The notes under the pieces are model-generated. The model was not told the DNA's origin and searched no databases. It saw nothing but the letters and a program-made list of their open reading frames with translations. Below are positions 50,962-60,252 of a stretch of 64,000 nt of DNA, in pieces (positions within the stretch are counted from its first letter, which is position 1; each line of letters opens with the position of its first letter). Both the position numbers and the translations under genes were made by a program. Source of the DNA: Melanopsichium pennsylvanicum (Eukaryota > Basidiomycota > Ustilaginomycetes > Ustilaginales); NCBI GenBank assembly GCA_900208305.1, contig OAPG01000019.1, forward strand, positions 372,001 through 436,000, read 5' to 3'.

Positions 50962-52953
50962 TTAGCGCCAAGGGTGCAACTTGTTCGCCCTCGACTCAAA
51001 GGCATCGATCATCTGACTGCTCATCTTCTCAAACACGTTTCCCGCCACTGTTCCATACAATGGATTCCTAAACGCATAGGTCAAACTGAATTCGACCAGC
51101 GTCCTCCTACCTCGTTCAATTGGATGAAAGCTCCATTTGGTAGAGAGGTACGAAAACACCGGATTCGGTTGAACCGCTTCGGCCACTACACTACTACTTT
51201 TGGTGCAGTTGTTTCCTTCACCGTCCTCTTGTTGCGCCTTGAACATGGAAACCTTGGATGTGTATGTTTCGGAGAAGCCTCCAAAACCTACAGTCAGATC
51301 GGCCAATACCGCCGGTGGTTCTGAGGGGGAGGCTTTATCTGCTGGGCCGAGCACGTGCGAATCTTGACAGTAGGGTACAAATTGCTTGTACGAATCGACA
51401 TCAGCCACCACTTGATAGAGCGTATGCGAAGGGTGCGAAAGGATCTTGGATGTCTCGTACACGGTCCGGCCCTGTGTATCGCGGTACGATCTACTGCCGT
51501 CTTTGGCAGCGCTGGGAGAGGACGAAGAAGAAGAAGTAGAAGAAGAAGAAGAAGAGGAGGAAAGGGCATTAGACGCAATCTTTCCCAAATCGGCAAGACT
51601 AAAGAAGCTTCTCCTCTGCTGCCTCAACATTTGGAGCTGAGATCGAGAGGAGAACGTCCTTTGCTGCCCAGCATTTGTCACCGCCGCAGTGTGTTTCGTT
51701 GTGAGTGGACTGGCGCGCCTTGCTCCAGGCTGCAATGGCTGTTGATGACTCGGCCAACTTCGCACTGTCCCAGCAGTACCAGCAAGCTTTTCACCATAGA
51801 CACTCGCGTTCAGCGAAGCGTCATCTTTCCATCCAGCCAATTTCCTGATGCCATATACATCCACGGGCCCGAATACGCTCTGATCCTCAATAGCAGCACA
51901 TACCGCCTTGGCGACGGTGTCGATGTGTAGCGGTGGGGTAGTGAGTAGTCTTGCCATGGACTGAGACGCACTACTGCTCAATTTGGCGATGAGCTGGGCA
52001 GGGGTGGGTATGGGAAGGGGGAGAGGTGGGGATCGATGGAGTGCGGCAGAGGCTTCGAGGATTGCAGCGGGAAGAGTTGATGCAGGGCGAGTGTGAGGGT
52101 GATACATCAAGCCTGGTCTTAGAAACACGGGTCGAGCGAGGTTTGGGGCTGACGTTGAATTCGAGCTAGACCCGACGGAGCCAGAAGATTCATCGCCAAG
52201 TTCAGCTTCGAGTCCAGCACCATCCGAATCGAGAATGGTCAGGGTGCCGTGACGAGGAGAGCTGCGTGATTGAGGGGCATGGTGATGCGCAGCCAGCCGA
52301 GCGATGGCGGATTCTGCCTGACGTTTTGTCTTGATGTAGCGCGCATCTACGACGGGTCGAAAGAGATCCTCAGCTGAAATGTAGATGAATGGTGCTGGAT
52401 CTGACAGAGTTACAGAGCTGGAAGCTTGTGGTGGGTGAAAGGAGCGATGTCGTAGCGAGGACAAGAATGTGTGTGCAACCGCTATTGCACTGTCCCTGTT
52501 CATGTGTTCATAGCTAAAGTTGAATGCTGTGCGACTCGATTGTGCTAGGCTGTCAGCACCTTGTGGATATTTTGAATCGCGCAGAGGATTTGAATCGTCC
52601 CCCGAGTGAGGAAGTCTCAAACCCCAACCTTTGGCTACACCGACGATAGCATTGCGTAGGGGAGAGGCTGAAGAAGACTTGTAGTCCGACTCTAAAAGTA
52701 TTCCGACGGTGTGTACAGCAGCAGTGGCCCGATCTACGAGGTGAGCATAAGTTGAGGGATCAAGCGCATCAGCAGCGTGCCACTCGATGTTTGGGCTAGA
52801 TGACCAAGCTGGACGATGGCCAGCGGGAGTGTGGTACGGTGTGCCTGAAGGCGAAATGGATAGTACACGCCATCCTTTGGCGAGAGCAGCTTTGGAGATA
52901 GCACTACCGAGGAAGCCAGCTCCTCCCACAACTAGAAGCGTGTGCTGTGACAT
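50962..52953 (-). CDS. COQ11-COQ10 fusion protein (coenzyme Q biosynthesis/transport)
   Basis: 663 aa from the ATG at 52953 (MSQHTLLVVGGAGFLGSA); the frame upstream starts only with TTG. The N-terminal part (1 to about 440) is an atypical short-chain dehydrogenase/NDUFA9-like fold: Rossmann motif VVGGAGFLG (8-16), DALDPSTYAHLVDRATAAVHTVGILL, KTKRQAESAIARLAA and PVFLRPGLMYHP, matching COQ11. A Ser-rich linker (about 440-495) follows. The C-terminal part (about 499-663) is a START/polyketide-cyclase fold with YETSKILSHPSHTLYQVVADVDSY, FVPYCQDS, LTVGFGGFSETYTSKV and WSFHPI, matching COQ10, the CoQ chaperone. In yeast these are separate proteins of the mitochondrial CoQ synthome. Ser/Arg-rich sequence just before the COQ10 part could be an internal remnant of its presequence. 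I see no obvious N-terminal presequence. Confidence 0.9.
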   Translation of the reverse strand: MSQHTLLVVGGAGFLGSAISKAALAKGWRVLSISPSGTPYHTPAGHRPAWSSSPNIEWHAADALDPSTYAHLVDRATAAVHTVGILLESDYKSSSASPLRNAIVGVAKGWGLRLPHSGDDSNPLRDSKYPQGADSLAQSSRTAFNFSYEHMNRDSAIAVAHTFLSSLRHRSFHPPQASSSVTLSDPAPFIYISAEDLFRPVVDARYIKTKRQAESAIARLAAHHHAPQSRSSPRHGTLTILDSDGAGLEAELGDESSGSVGSSSNSTSAPNLARPVFLRPGLMYHPHTRPASTLPAAILEASAALHRSPPLPLPIPTPAQLIAKLSSSASQSMARLLTTPPLHIDTVAKAVCAAIEDQSVFGPVDVYGIRKLAGWKDDASLNASVYGEKLAGTAGTVRSWPSHQQPLQPGARRASPLTTKHTAAVTNAGQQRTFSSRSQLQMLRQQRRSFFSLADLGKIASNALSSSSSSSSTSSSSSSPSAAKDGSRSYRDTQGRTVYETSKILSHPSHTLYQVVADVDSYKQFVPYCQDSHVLGPADKASPSEPPAVLADLTVGFGGFSETYTSKVSMFKAQQEDGEGNNCTKSSSVVAEAVQPNPVFSYLSTKWSFHPIERGRRTLVEFSLTYAFRNPLYGTVAGNVFEKMSSQMIDAFESRANKLHPWR

Positions 52954-54406
52954 GTTGTGTGTGTACAAGATCTGAGTTTGAAGAAAACGATACGACAAGA
53001 AGAGGTACGAGAGGTAGCGTGAGTTGCATACTGAGTTACCAAAGGGTCAGAGTATAGCGAATGAAAATGCGACCTATCACACCAAGAAGATGTGGAGCTG
53101 ACAATACCAATTCGAGAATAAGAGACAAGCAAGTATAATGCTTATGTAATGCATTTTCTAACTTTTTTTTTTTTCTTTGAATTTTGTATAATCTCTATTC
53201 GAGCAGGCAGGAAGCGGGGCTGCATAATGAGCCAAGCCGGAGCATACACCGATCCTGACAAAGCTGTCTCGAAAAGTGCCTAACTTACAGTAATTGGACC
53301 CTGCAGATGCACTGTGCTGTCAGGAGTCGCCTCACGTCGTTATTATTATTATTATTATTATTATAATTCATATGTTATGGTACTCTATACTACTCTAGTT
53401 CACAGTATTACAATTCAATCTGGCGCGCACTGTCGAGTGGCTCGTGTTACAGCACACTGATCTCGTTCAAGTATCGCTTAATACTATACTGCAATTAACC
53501 ATCGATAGGTACAACAATTCCATGCTTAAACGCAATGATGACAAGCCATGTGCATTCTCTCCTTTACCGTTTTCTCCGCCCCCACATCTGCTGTCAAAAC
53601 CTTCGCCTTCTTGCACAAACTACACTGTTGCCCCTCTGTGTGCTTAGGTTCTCAATAATAATGATCCCACTTCTAAACATGATGGATGTTTTTTCGTTAA
53701 TGTCATCGTGTATGGATTTTTGACGTTTGCTTTTTGAGCATGATCCAAGCAAGGACCCACTTTAGGACCAAAGGGGCAAGTCGAATTGAGACTCAGACGA
53801 GCATCAAGTGAATGCGTACGTCAGTGTGAGTGAGAGAGAATCGACATTCCTCCTTCGCTTGGCCTACTTTTTGTTTTACTTTATTCGCCGTGTTCTTGTG
53901 CTCCCGCTTGCTACATCAATCATGTGTCGTGTATGCTTCTTTTCGACAACGTCTGCTTCTATTCGTCTGCTGTCATTGCTGTCCCACTGTCTAGTCCCCT
54001 CGCCGCCTCAATCCTTTTTCAACCCGCAGCCTTTTGCCCGTGTTCAGATTCGGACACCATCTTCCCTTTAACCAACGTAATATTTGACCCGTAGCCGAGG
54101 TTTCGAATCCTCATCCTCGTTTCCTTTCCTTTCTTGCACCTTTGCTTCACCCTCTCCCAAGATCTCCCCCTCTTCTGCCTGTTACGTGCTTTCTTATTCA
54201 GGCAGTCTATCGAGCCGTCCCTAACTATCACGCATTGCGCGCTCTTGATCTGTTCTCTTGATCTCTTCCCGTTTTCGCGTTTGGTTATAGACACATGCAC
54301 TTTCGCGAAGCCATACCGTCTGATCGGCCCTTTCCTAGACCCTTTCACCCCCCCTCAAAGCTATTCTCTGTTCCATCATATATCGCAGCGCGGGTAAGAG
54401 CCAATT
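52954..54406. other. Intergenic region between divergent genes
   Basis: Contains T10 (53164-53173), an ATT repeat (about 53339-53363) and, from about 53800, pyrimidine-rich promoter/leader DNA of the next gene. No gene is supported. Confidence 0.5.
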
Positions 54407-56542
54407 ATGCCTGCGTCCGCCATCCATCCATCTTTCACGTCAGCACCGGCATCAAGCTCTCCACCACCACCTTCTCAAACGGTCCCCCTGCGCTCATCTC
54501 ACGATCCGCCGTTCTACCAATCGCATAGCTCAACACCGCGCACGTCCGTCTCGCAATCTCGTAAGCACGCCAAATCTCGCGTCATCAACTCACCAAGCTA
54601 TTCGCAACAGGAGCCTGACCAGGACACAACGAGCACAGAAGACTTTTACGACGACGACGACGACGACCAAGATTACTACAATCGCGACGACGGTGCTTCA
54701 CGACCGTTTCTCCAACGCACTGCGTCCTCCATCTCAAGAAAGAGCAACACCAACCCCCGTTCCAATTCGAGACCAGGCACACGACGTAGCAACTCGATCA
54801 AAATGAAGCGATCCAATTCACACCGGCTCGCAGACACGTTCAAAAACGATGAAGCTGGAGCCAAGTCAGTTGGACAAGAGAATGGCACCAACGAGGTGTA
54901 CAACTCATCGAATCATTCACCTCGTAACGGCGGAGAAAGCGTAAAGGGCCCCGATGAACTCACTTTCCAAGACGTTTTCGATCCGACCAAGACGCTTAAC
55001 GAGAACAAGTCAATGATGATTTCGGCCGAACTTGACAGGATGGGTATGGGAAAGTACCAAATTTGCATCTGGTTTCTTTGCGGATGTGGCTATTTCATCG
55101 ATCTGCTTTGGGCACAGGCGCTTGGATTGATTGTGACTCAGGTGGCATACGAATTCGATGGCGAGATTCATGGAGCAACTGGGCCGCTTCAGACGGCTTT
55201 CAGCACAGGCTTGACTGTTGGAGCATTCTTTTTCGGTTTCGCCGTGGATGTGGTGGGTCGTCGCTGGTCTTTCTATCTGACCACGTTTATCGCTTCGGTG
55301 TTTGGTATCGCGAGTGGTGGAGCTAGGAGTTTTGACACACTCTGCGTGCTCTGCGCCTTTATCGGGTTCGGCATCGGAGGAAACATTCCGATCGACGCAA
55401 CGATCACGTTGGAGTTCCTTCCCACCAACAGGCGATTCTTGGTCGCTGCGCTCTCGCTGTTTCAACCACTTGGAGTGCTCGTATGTTCGGGAATCAGCTA
55501 CGGTCTCATTCCCAAATATGCGTGTGATAGCGCCGAAACGTGTTCGAGGAGCAACAATATGGGTTGGCGTTACACCCTCTACACCTTGGGCTGCATCACC
55601 TGGCTCATTTTTGTAGCGCGCTTCTTCATTTTTACCTTCAGAGAAAGTCCACAGTATCTGTTGGCCAGGGGAAAGGATCAGAGGGCGCTCAAGATCATTC
55701 GACAGATCCTCCACACAAATGGGAGTAAGATGGAACCTTTATTCACTCTGGCTGATTTCCGAGAAGCGGCTAGAAGGATTGCAGAAAACGAAGGCAGGGT
55801 CTACAATGCGGATGACGAACAAGAAGAAGAAGAAGAGGGAGGATTGCATGCGAGTGGAAGGAAAGTGAGTAGGTGGCAGAGCGCCAAGAAGAGCGCCAAG
55901 GAGATGGTTCGGTTGTTGCTGAATGCCAGAACGCTCTTCCGCAACAAGACGATGGCCAGAGTGACAATCATTATCTGGATTACCTTTGTCGCCGACTTTT
56001 GGGGCTTCACTCTCGCCGGTTTCTACCTTCCGCAGATTTTGAGGGCGAAAGGTGCGGCTGAGGATACGTCGATCGAAACCACGTACCGCAATTATATTCT
56101 CATCTACTTTCCGGGCATCTTTGCGGTTGCGTTCGGAGCTGCTATGATCGAGGTGCCCAAGCTAGGACGACAGTGGGCGATGGTAGTCTCGTCGGCGCTC
56201 ATGGCTGTGTCCATGTTCCTCTTCACCACAGTTTCGACCCAATCGGGTTCGATTGGATTCAATGCGATGGAGTACTTTTTTCAAAGCTTCTTCAACTCGA
56301 TCCTGTATGCGTTCGTACCGGAAATCTATCCATCCCAGGTCAGAGGGACCGCATCCGGTTTGGCATCCACGTTGGGTAGAATCGCGAGTATCGTAGCTCC
56401 ACTAGCAGCTGATCCTTTGTATGCGGATAAGACGGAACAGCAGGCCAAACATGTTTTGTACCTGGCAGGTAGTATTACGTTACTTTGTCCAATTGCTCTA
56501 GCGTTCTTGCCGTATGATACCAGAGGCATGCGCGTTTACTAA
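54407..56542 (+). CDS. MFS transporter, SV2/sugar-porter-like
   Basis: 711 aa, one exon, ATG in CCAATTATGC. The N-terminus (about 1-210) is a long cytoplasmic Ser/Pro/Asp-rich tail with a run of Asp. It is followed by MISAELDRMGMGKYQICIWFLCGCGYFIDLLWAQ (TM1). The motif A region is FFFGFAVDVVGRRWSF, TM4 has GFGIGGNIPIDATITLEFLP, and the intracellular RESPQYLLARGKDQRALKIIRQI matches the sugar-porter PESPRxL block. The central loop (about 450-510) is acidic then basic. In the second half, FVPEIYPSQVRGTASG is the PETxPxxxRG motif. The arrangement fits fungal relatives of SV2/SVOP within MFS. The substrate is unknown. Confidence 0.9.
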   Translation: MPASAIHPSFTSAPASSSPPPPSQTVPLRSSHDPPFYQSHSSTPRTSVSQSRKHAKSRVINSPSYSQQEPDQDTTSTEDFYDDDDDDQDYYNRDDGASRPFLQRTASSISRKSNTNPRSNSRPGTRRSNSIKMKRSNSHRLADTFKNDEAGAKSVGQENGTNEVYNSSNHSPRNGGESVKGPDELTFQDVFDPTKTLNENKSMMISAELDRMGMGKYQICIWFLCGCGYFIDLLWAQALGLIVTQVAYEFDGEIHGATGPLQTAFSTGLTVGAFFFGFAVDVVGRRWSFYLTTFIASVFGIASGGARSFDTLCVLCAFIGFGIGGNIPIDATITLEFLPTNRRFLVAALSLFQPLGVLVCSGISYGLIPKYACDSAETCSRSNNMGWRYTLYTLGCITWLIFVARFFIFTFRESPQYLLARGKDQRALKIIRQILHTNGSKMEPLFTLADFREAARRIAENEGRVYNADDEQEEEEEGGLHASGRKVSRWQSAKKSAKEMVRLLLNARTLFRNKTMARVTIIIWITFVADFWGFTLAGFYLPQILRAKGAAEDTSIETTYRNYILIYFPGIFAVAFGAAMIEVPKLGRQWAMVVSSALMAVSMFLFTTVSTQSGSIGFNAMEYFFQSFFNSILYAFVPEIYPSQVRGTASGLASTLGRIASIVAPLAADPLYADKTEQQAKHVLYLAGSITLLCPIALAFLPYDTRGMRVY

Positions 56543-57550
56543 GGAGAAGAAGAAGCAAAACACGATATGGATTTGTCATTTCCCCCTAAAGCTACACTGA
56601 ATGACAGATATTCTTACAACGTCCAAGTGAAACATGTGTATGCTGTTACCGAAGTTGGTTTTTCTTTGGATGTCACGTTGGAAGAAAACTCAATGTGTTT
56701 GTCGAATACATGTAAGAATGTCACTGATGCATGAGTCATGTTTTGAATGGGCTTGAAAAGTGGTTCAAATTTGGTATAATGATACTGTATTTTGTTGCTC
56801 TGCTCTATGGGTGTATACTGTACTGTACATGTGGTATGGCGACGAGGTAAATCGTTTTGATCCAATCACTCCACTTGTTCCCTCTTGACGGACGAATACC
56901 TTGGCTTCTCATCTGTTCGTTGTACTATACATACTGTAACTTGACGATACGAACCAAATTCATGCTTGTGATATTTCTGACTTGGTATCAAAATTCAACT
57001 GTACATGTGCAGGAAAGATCACAATACCCTTTCTTGTTGGCGTGAAAAGCGTTGACACATTGAGAGTGAATTTCGATCGTGCTCAGCAACATGATGCTCG
57101 CATTGGGAAGGGGTTAAAAAAGAATCAACAAACTTTGCGTGTGTACCTAGAATACACTGTTGGATGGTGAAATGAGTATATTTTTTATTTTCAAAAAAAA
57201 AAAAGTGAATAAATGAATGAAATGAGAATGCCAAGATGCTTGAGCTTCTTGCTGTTGATAATGTACTGTATATCAACAGCGCTTTTACTGTATACTCATT
57301 TATTACCCCATGTGATCATATGATCCCTTTAAGAGCTCTTGATTACAGAGGTGGCAACATTGATAATAACAAGTTCAAATTCAAATTCATGTTGGACAAC
57401 ATTTTGGTTTTGTATATATAATTGCCTACATTTATTTATATATGATGAATCATGCTAATACCGTAACTTGAAGTTGAAGTTTAAGTACTCTAATTTTTTT
57501 CTTCTCCTTCTTTTGGGGGCTCTTATCGACCAAACTCTGTCTCTCTCTGT

Positions 57551-57592
<42 letters not shown>

Positions 57593-58045
57593 CTTGAAAT
57601 GGGCAATTCGCTTACATGTAGACGCGTGGCTTTAGCAGAAAATTTCGTTCCTGAAATTTTGAATTCCTACAGCTGTGATGCATTATTGGAGGGCGTATAT
57701 TATTTAGAATATTTTGAATACAATTTTGAATGAATTACTATTCAAACCAGCAATTGTTATGTAGATCGATTTGATGATTAAAAACGACGGAGCGAATATA
57801 CAATCGTAGACTATGTAGAATTGATACAGTACTAAAAACACATAAAGTTGTGGAGTATTGAAATTATTAGCACAGGCAGATTCGGATATCATACTGTATC
57901 AAGGGAGGGTAAGGTGGTAGAAGAGCGGGAGAGCGGGTGAGCCACAAGTCGAATGCCATTTTGCCGTTCGTTTAACAAAAAAATCGGAGTACAAACCAAC
58001 AATAACCAACACCTTATGCATTCGTGTGTCTACCACTCTTCCCAT
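56543..58045. other. AT-rich intergenic region
   Basis: Rich in TACTGTA/TACAGTA words (about nine between 56786 and 57895), with a T41 run at 57552-57592. No conserved frame is recognised. Confidence 0.5.
57552..57592. repeat. (T)41 homopolymer
   Basis: An uninterrupted run of 41 T. It could be a retroposed poly(A) tail on the opposite strand, but no adjacent element is recognised. Confidence 0.9.
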
Positions 58046-58251
58046 TCAACGTGTGGCCACCAACTTCCCCAGAGCATCATCCCTCTCTGAGTTTGATATA
58101 TACTCTGTATATTCATGCCGCATCCCGTCAAACCCCTTGAACCAGTTTTGAGGCGTTGTGCCTTGACTTGGCTTGCATATAAATAATGTAGCGCCCACTC
58201 GCCCGCATGTGTATGCAGATGATAGTGCTTGCTTACCAATTTGTATACCAT
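58046..58251 (-). CDS. Candidate 46-aa two-exon gene, unknown conserved-looking small protein
   Basis: Exon 1 (58251-58237) encodes MVYKL from an ATG in CAAAATGG. The donor GTAAGC directly follows. A 65-nt intron (58236-58172) ends TATGCAAG. Exon 2 (58171-58046) continues in phase 0 with PSQGTTPQNWFKGFDGMRHE, then YTEYISNSERDDALGKLVATR and TGA. The product is hydrophilic, with aromatic residues and balanced charge, and has no membrane segment or signal peptide. The AAG acceptor is weaker than CAG/TAG. I do not recognise the family. The coherence of a strong donor, minimal intron size and protein-like composition supports a real gene; transcript data would settle it. Confidence 0.45.
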
Positions 58252-58875
58252 TTTGGTTGTTCCTAATCAGTTACAGTTACACAATATTAAGAGATACTAA
58301 GTACTTAATTCAAGCATATACATAGGTTACAATTTTCTGTGTATTTCTTTGTTTCTTGTAACAGTGTGTGAGAATGCTATTCTCTTTTCTCTTTTCTCTT
58401 TTCTCTTTCTCTCTCACTTTGAGGTGGTGCTCAAACTCCGAAACAAAGGGTTCATTTACATCCAATCGTTCGGATTCCTCCATTGCTTTCTCTTTTTTCT
58501 CTGTCTTCTCATGCTCTCCTGGCCTGATTTTGTGCTTTCCACCCCCTTTTGTTTCCCCCTTCATTCCTCATTATTTGTAGTTCCTGCGATTTTTATGCTC
58601 TAATGCGCCTTCTGCCACCCCATCCCTGCGTCTCTCAACTCATATTTGTGTGCACTTCTCCATCCATCTCAAATTCAAGCCACGAGAAGAGTGCATGTGC
58701 CTGTGATTTGTACTCTCTTGCTGCTTCGCTCTGTTCTTGTGGCCCATCGCCCGCTTCTTTTTTAAAGCCTTTGATGCACTTGTGATCTTGATCCACGATC
58801 CCTTGTGACACCCAAGTCGGGCCTATCTTTTTGCTGTTTGTCTGTCTGTCTTTCAGTCAGTCAGTCAATCAATCA

Positions 58876-58906
<31 letters not shown>

Positions 58907-60252
58907 CTCTGCCATCATACCCCTCATCACCTCGGCTTGCCCTTCATCTAGCTTCGGTGCTTTGTTTGCTGCGCTTCATCGGCTTCGCGCTCTCTCACTC
59001 TCTCTCTTTGCTCCTTGCCCCTTGTTTGTTAACGTTGCACGCAGATTTTGACCTGGCCTGTCGGTTGTCCATCCACCGTCGCACCTCCCTTTTCCTCGCT
59101 TGACGCCCACCACATCCTTAATCCACCCTTCTTCTTCCATCGACCGCGAATCTCGACTCGCATATATCTTTTGCTATCACCATACCCACCTTCTGCATCG
59201 CTCAACATCACATCCACTTGCCGCCTTTCCCTTAACACCTTGGTCAGCCCATCTTTTATCTTGACCACTTCATCCACCTTTTTTTCGCCCTGCATTGCTC
59301 ACCACTTTCTCTCCTCACCCAATTTCACTTTGGTGCATCCCATTCGCACCCACGTCCTATTCCAAACATATCAACGCTGTCTATCAACCTTGATATAATC
59401 GCACCCCAATCATTCGGCTATCTGCGGCGTACCTAGTACTCCCCTCCCCATTCGCTCTCACACAAGCGCTTCCGACGAGCGCCCAAACTTAGGCATCTAC
59501 GCCCGACATCCTCTACTAATTCAGCTCCAACAATCACCCAGCTTTGTCCAACCTGGTTTGCTCGCATCTGCACATTGCGCACACCACACAAGTGCTTCGT
59601 CTTGAAGCTTCAAAAGCGTCGTCGCAAACCATCGAACCATCCCTCGTTCAAGCTCGAGTGCATTCGCATTGTTTCCAACCTTGTTTCTCGCCTAGCCTCG
59701 TGCCGGGTTCCTTATACCCCACGTCGCTTGAAGCCAGTTCACACGTGTTGTCACGCAGCCACCTCGTTTCATTAAGCCACCTCGTTTCATTAAACCACAG
59801 CTTCATCTCGAGCTTGTGTATCTCTGACACACCGCAGATCAGCTCTCGATAAGTCCCACCGCCTTGGTATCTGCGCAAAATTCCTCCCTCTCGCAAGCTT
59901 AAACTCCTGACACCAGTCTCATAACCTTCCGCTCGTCCCTCCATTCCCTTTCTGGCGCGCCAGTCAGTTGCTACCAAGATTCGCTTGTTCCTGCGGTAGC
60001 CTTCCCACCTCGAGCTCATAACAACACCCATCCGCTCAGACCAGTATCCCGAGCTTCCACACCTCGCATTCCTCTCAGCACAAGCGCATTGTATCCTTCT
60101 GGAAAAGCTCAGCATACCCAACGTTACCGCACTTTCAAAAAAAAAAAAAAGCAGTATCTATCTCCGATTGGCTGTTGGACTTGCATTGCGATCATCAGGA
60201 GCAGTAAGCATCGCCCTTGCAGCGAGTATCAGCTCCGGCCGACGGACAGAAG
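58252..60252. other. Long upstream region of the arrestin-like gene
   Basis: Pyrimidine-rich throughout (58350-59900), suggesting a long promoter and leader. It holds a compound tetranucleotide repeat (58836-58907), a tandem CACCTCGTTTCATTAA duplication (about 59760-59795) and an A14 run (60137-60150). A leader intron ending TTGCAG near 60220 is possible. No gene is supported. Confidence 0.45.
58836..58907. repeat. Compound tetranucleotide microsatellite
   Basis: Successive blocks of TGTC, AGTC, AATC and about eight TATC units. Each block differs from the next by one base, as if derived by point change and expansion. Confidence 0.85.

Noticed and set aside
54085..54125. T-arm-like GGTTTCGAATCC
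   Set aside because: There is an extra T in the loop and no acceptor stem; it lies in promoter DNA of the MFS gene.
57552..57592. T41 run as the poly(A) tail of a retroposed element
   Set aside because: No adjacent LINE/SINE-like sequence or target duplication could be recognised.
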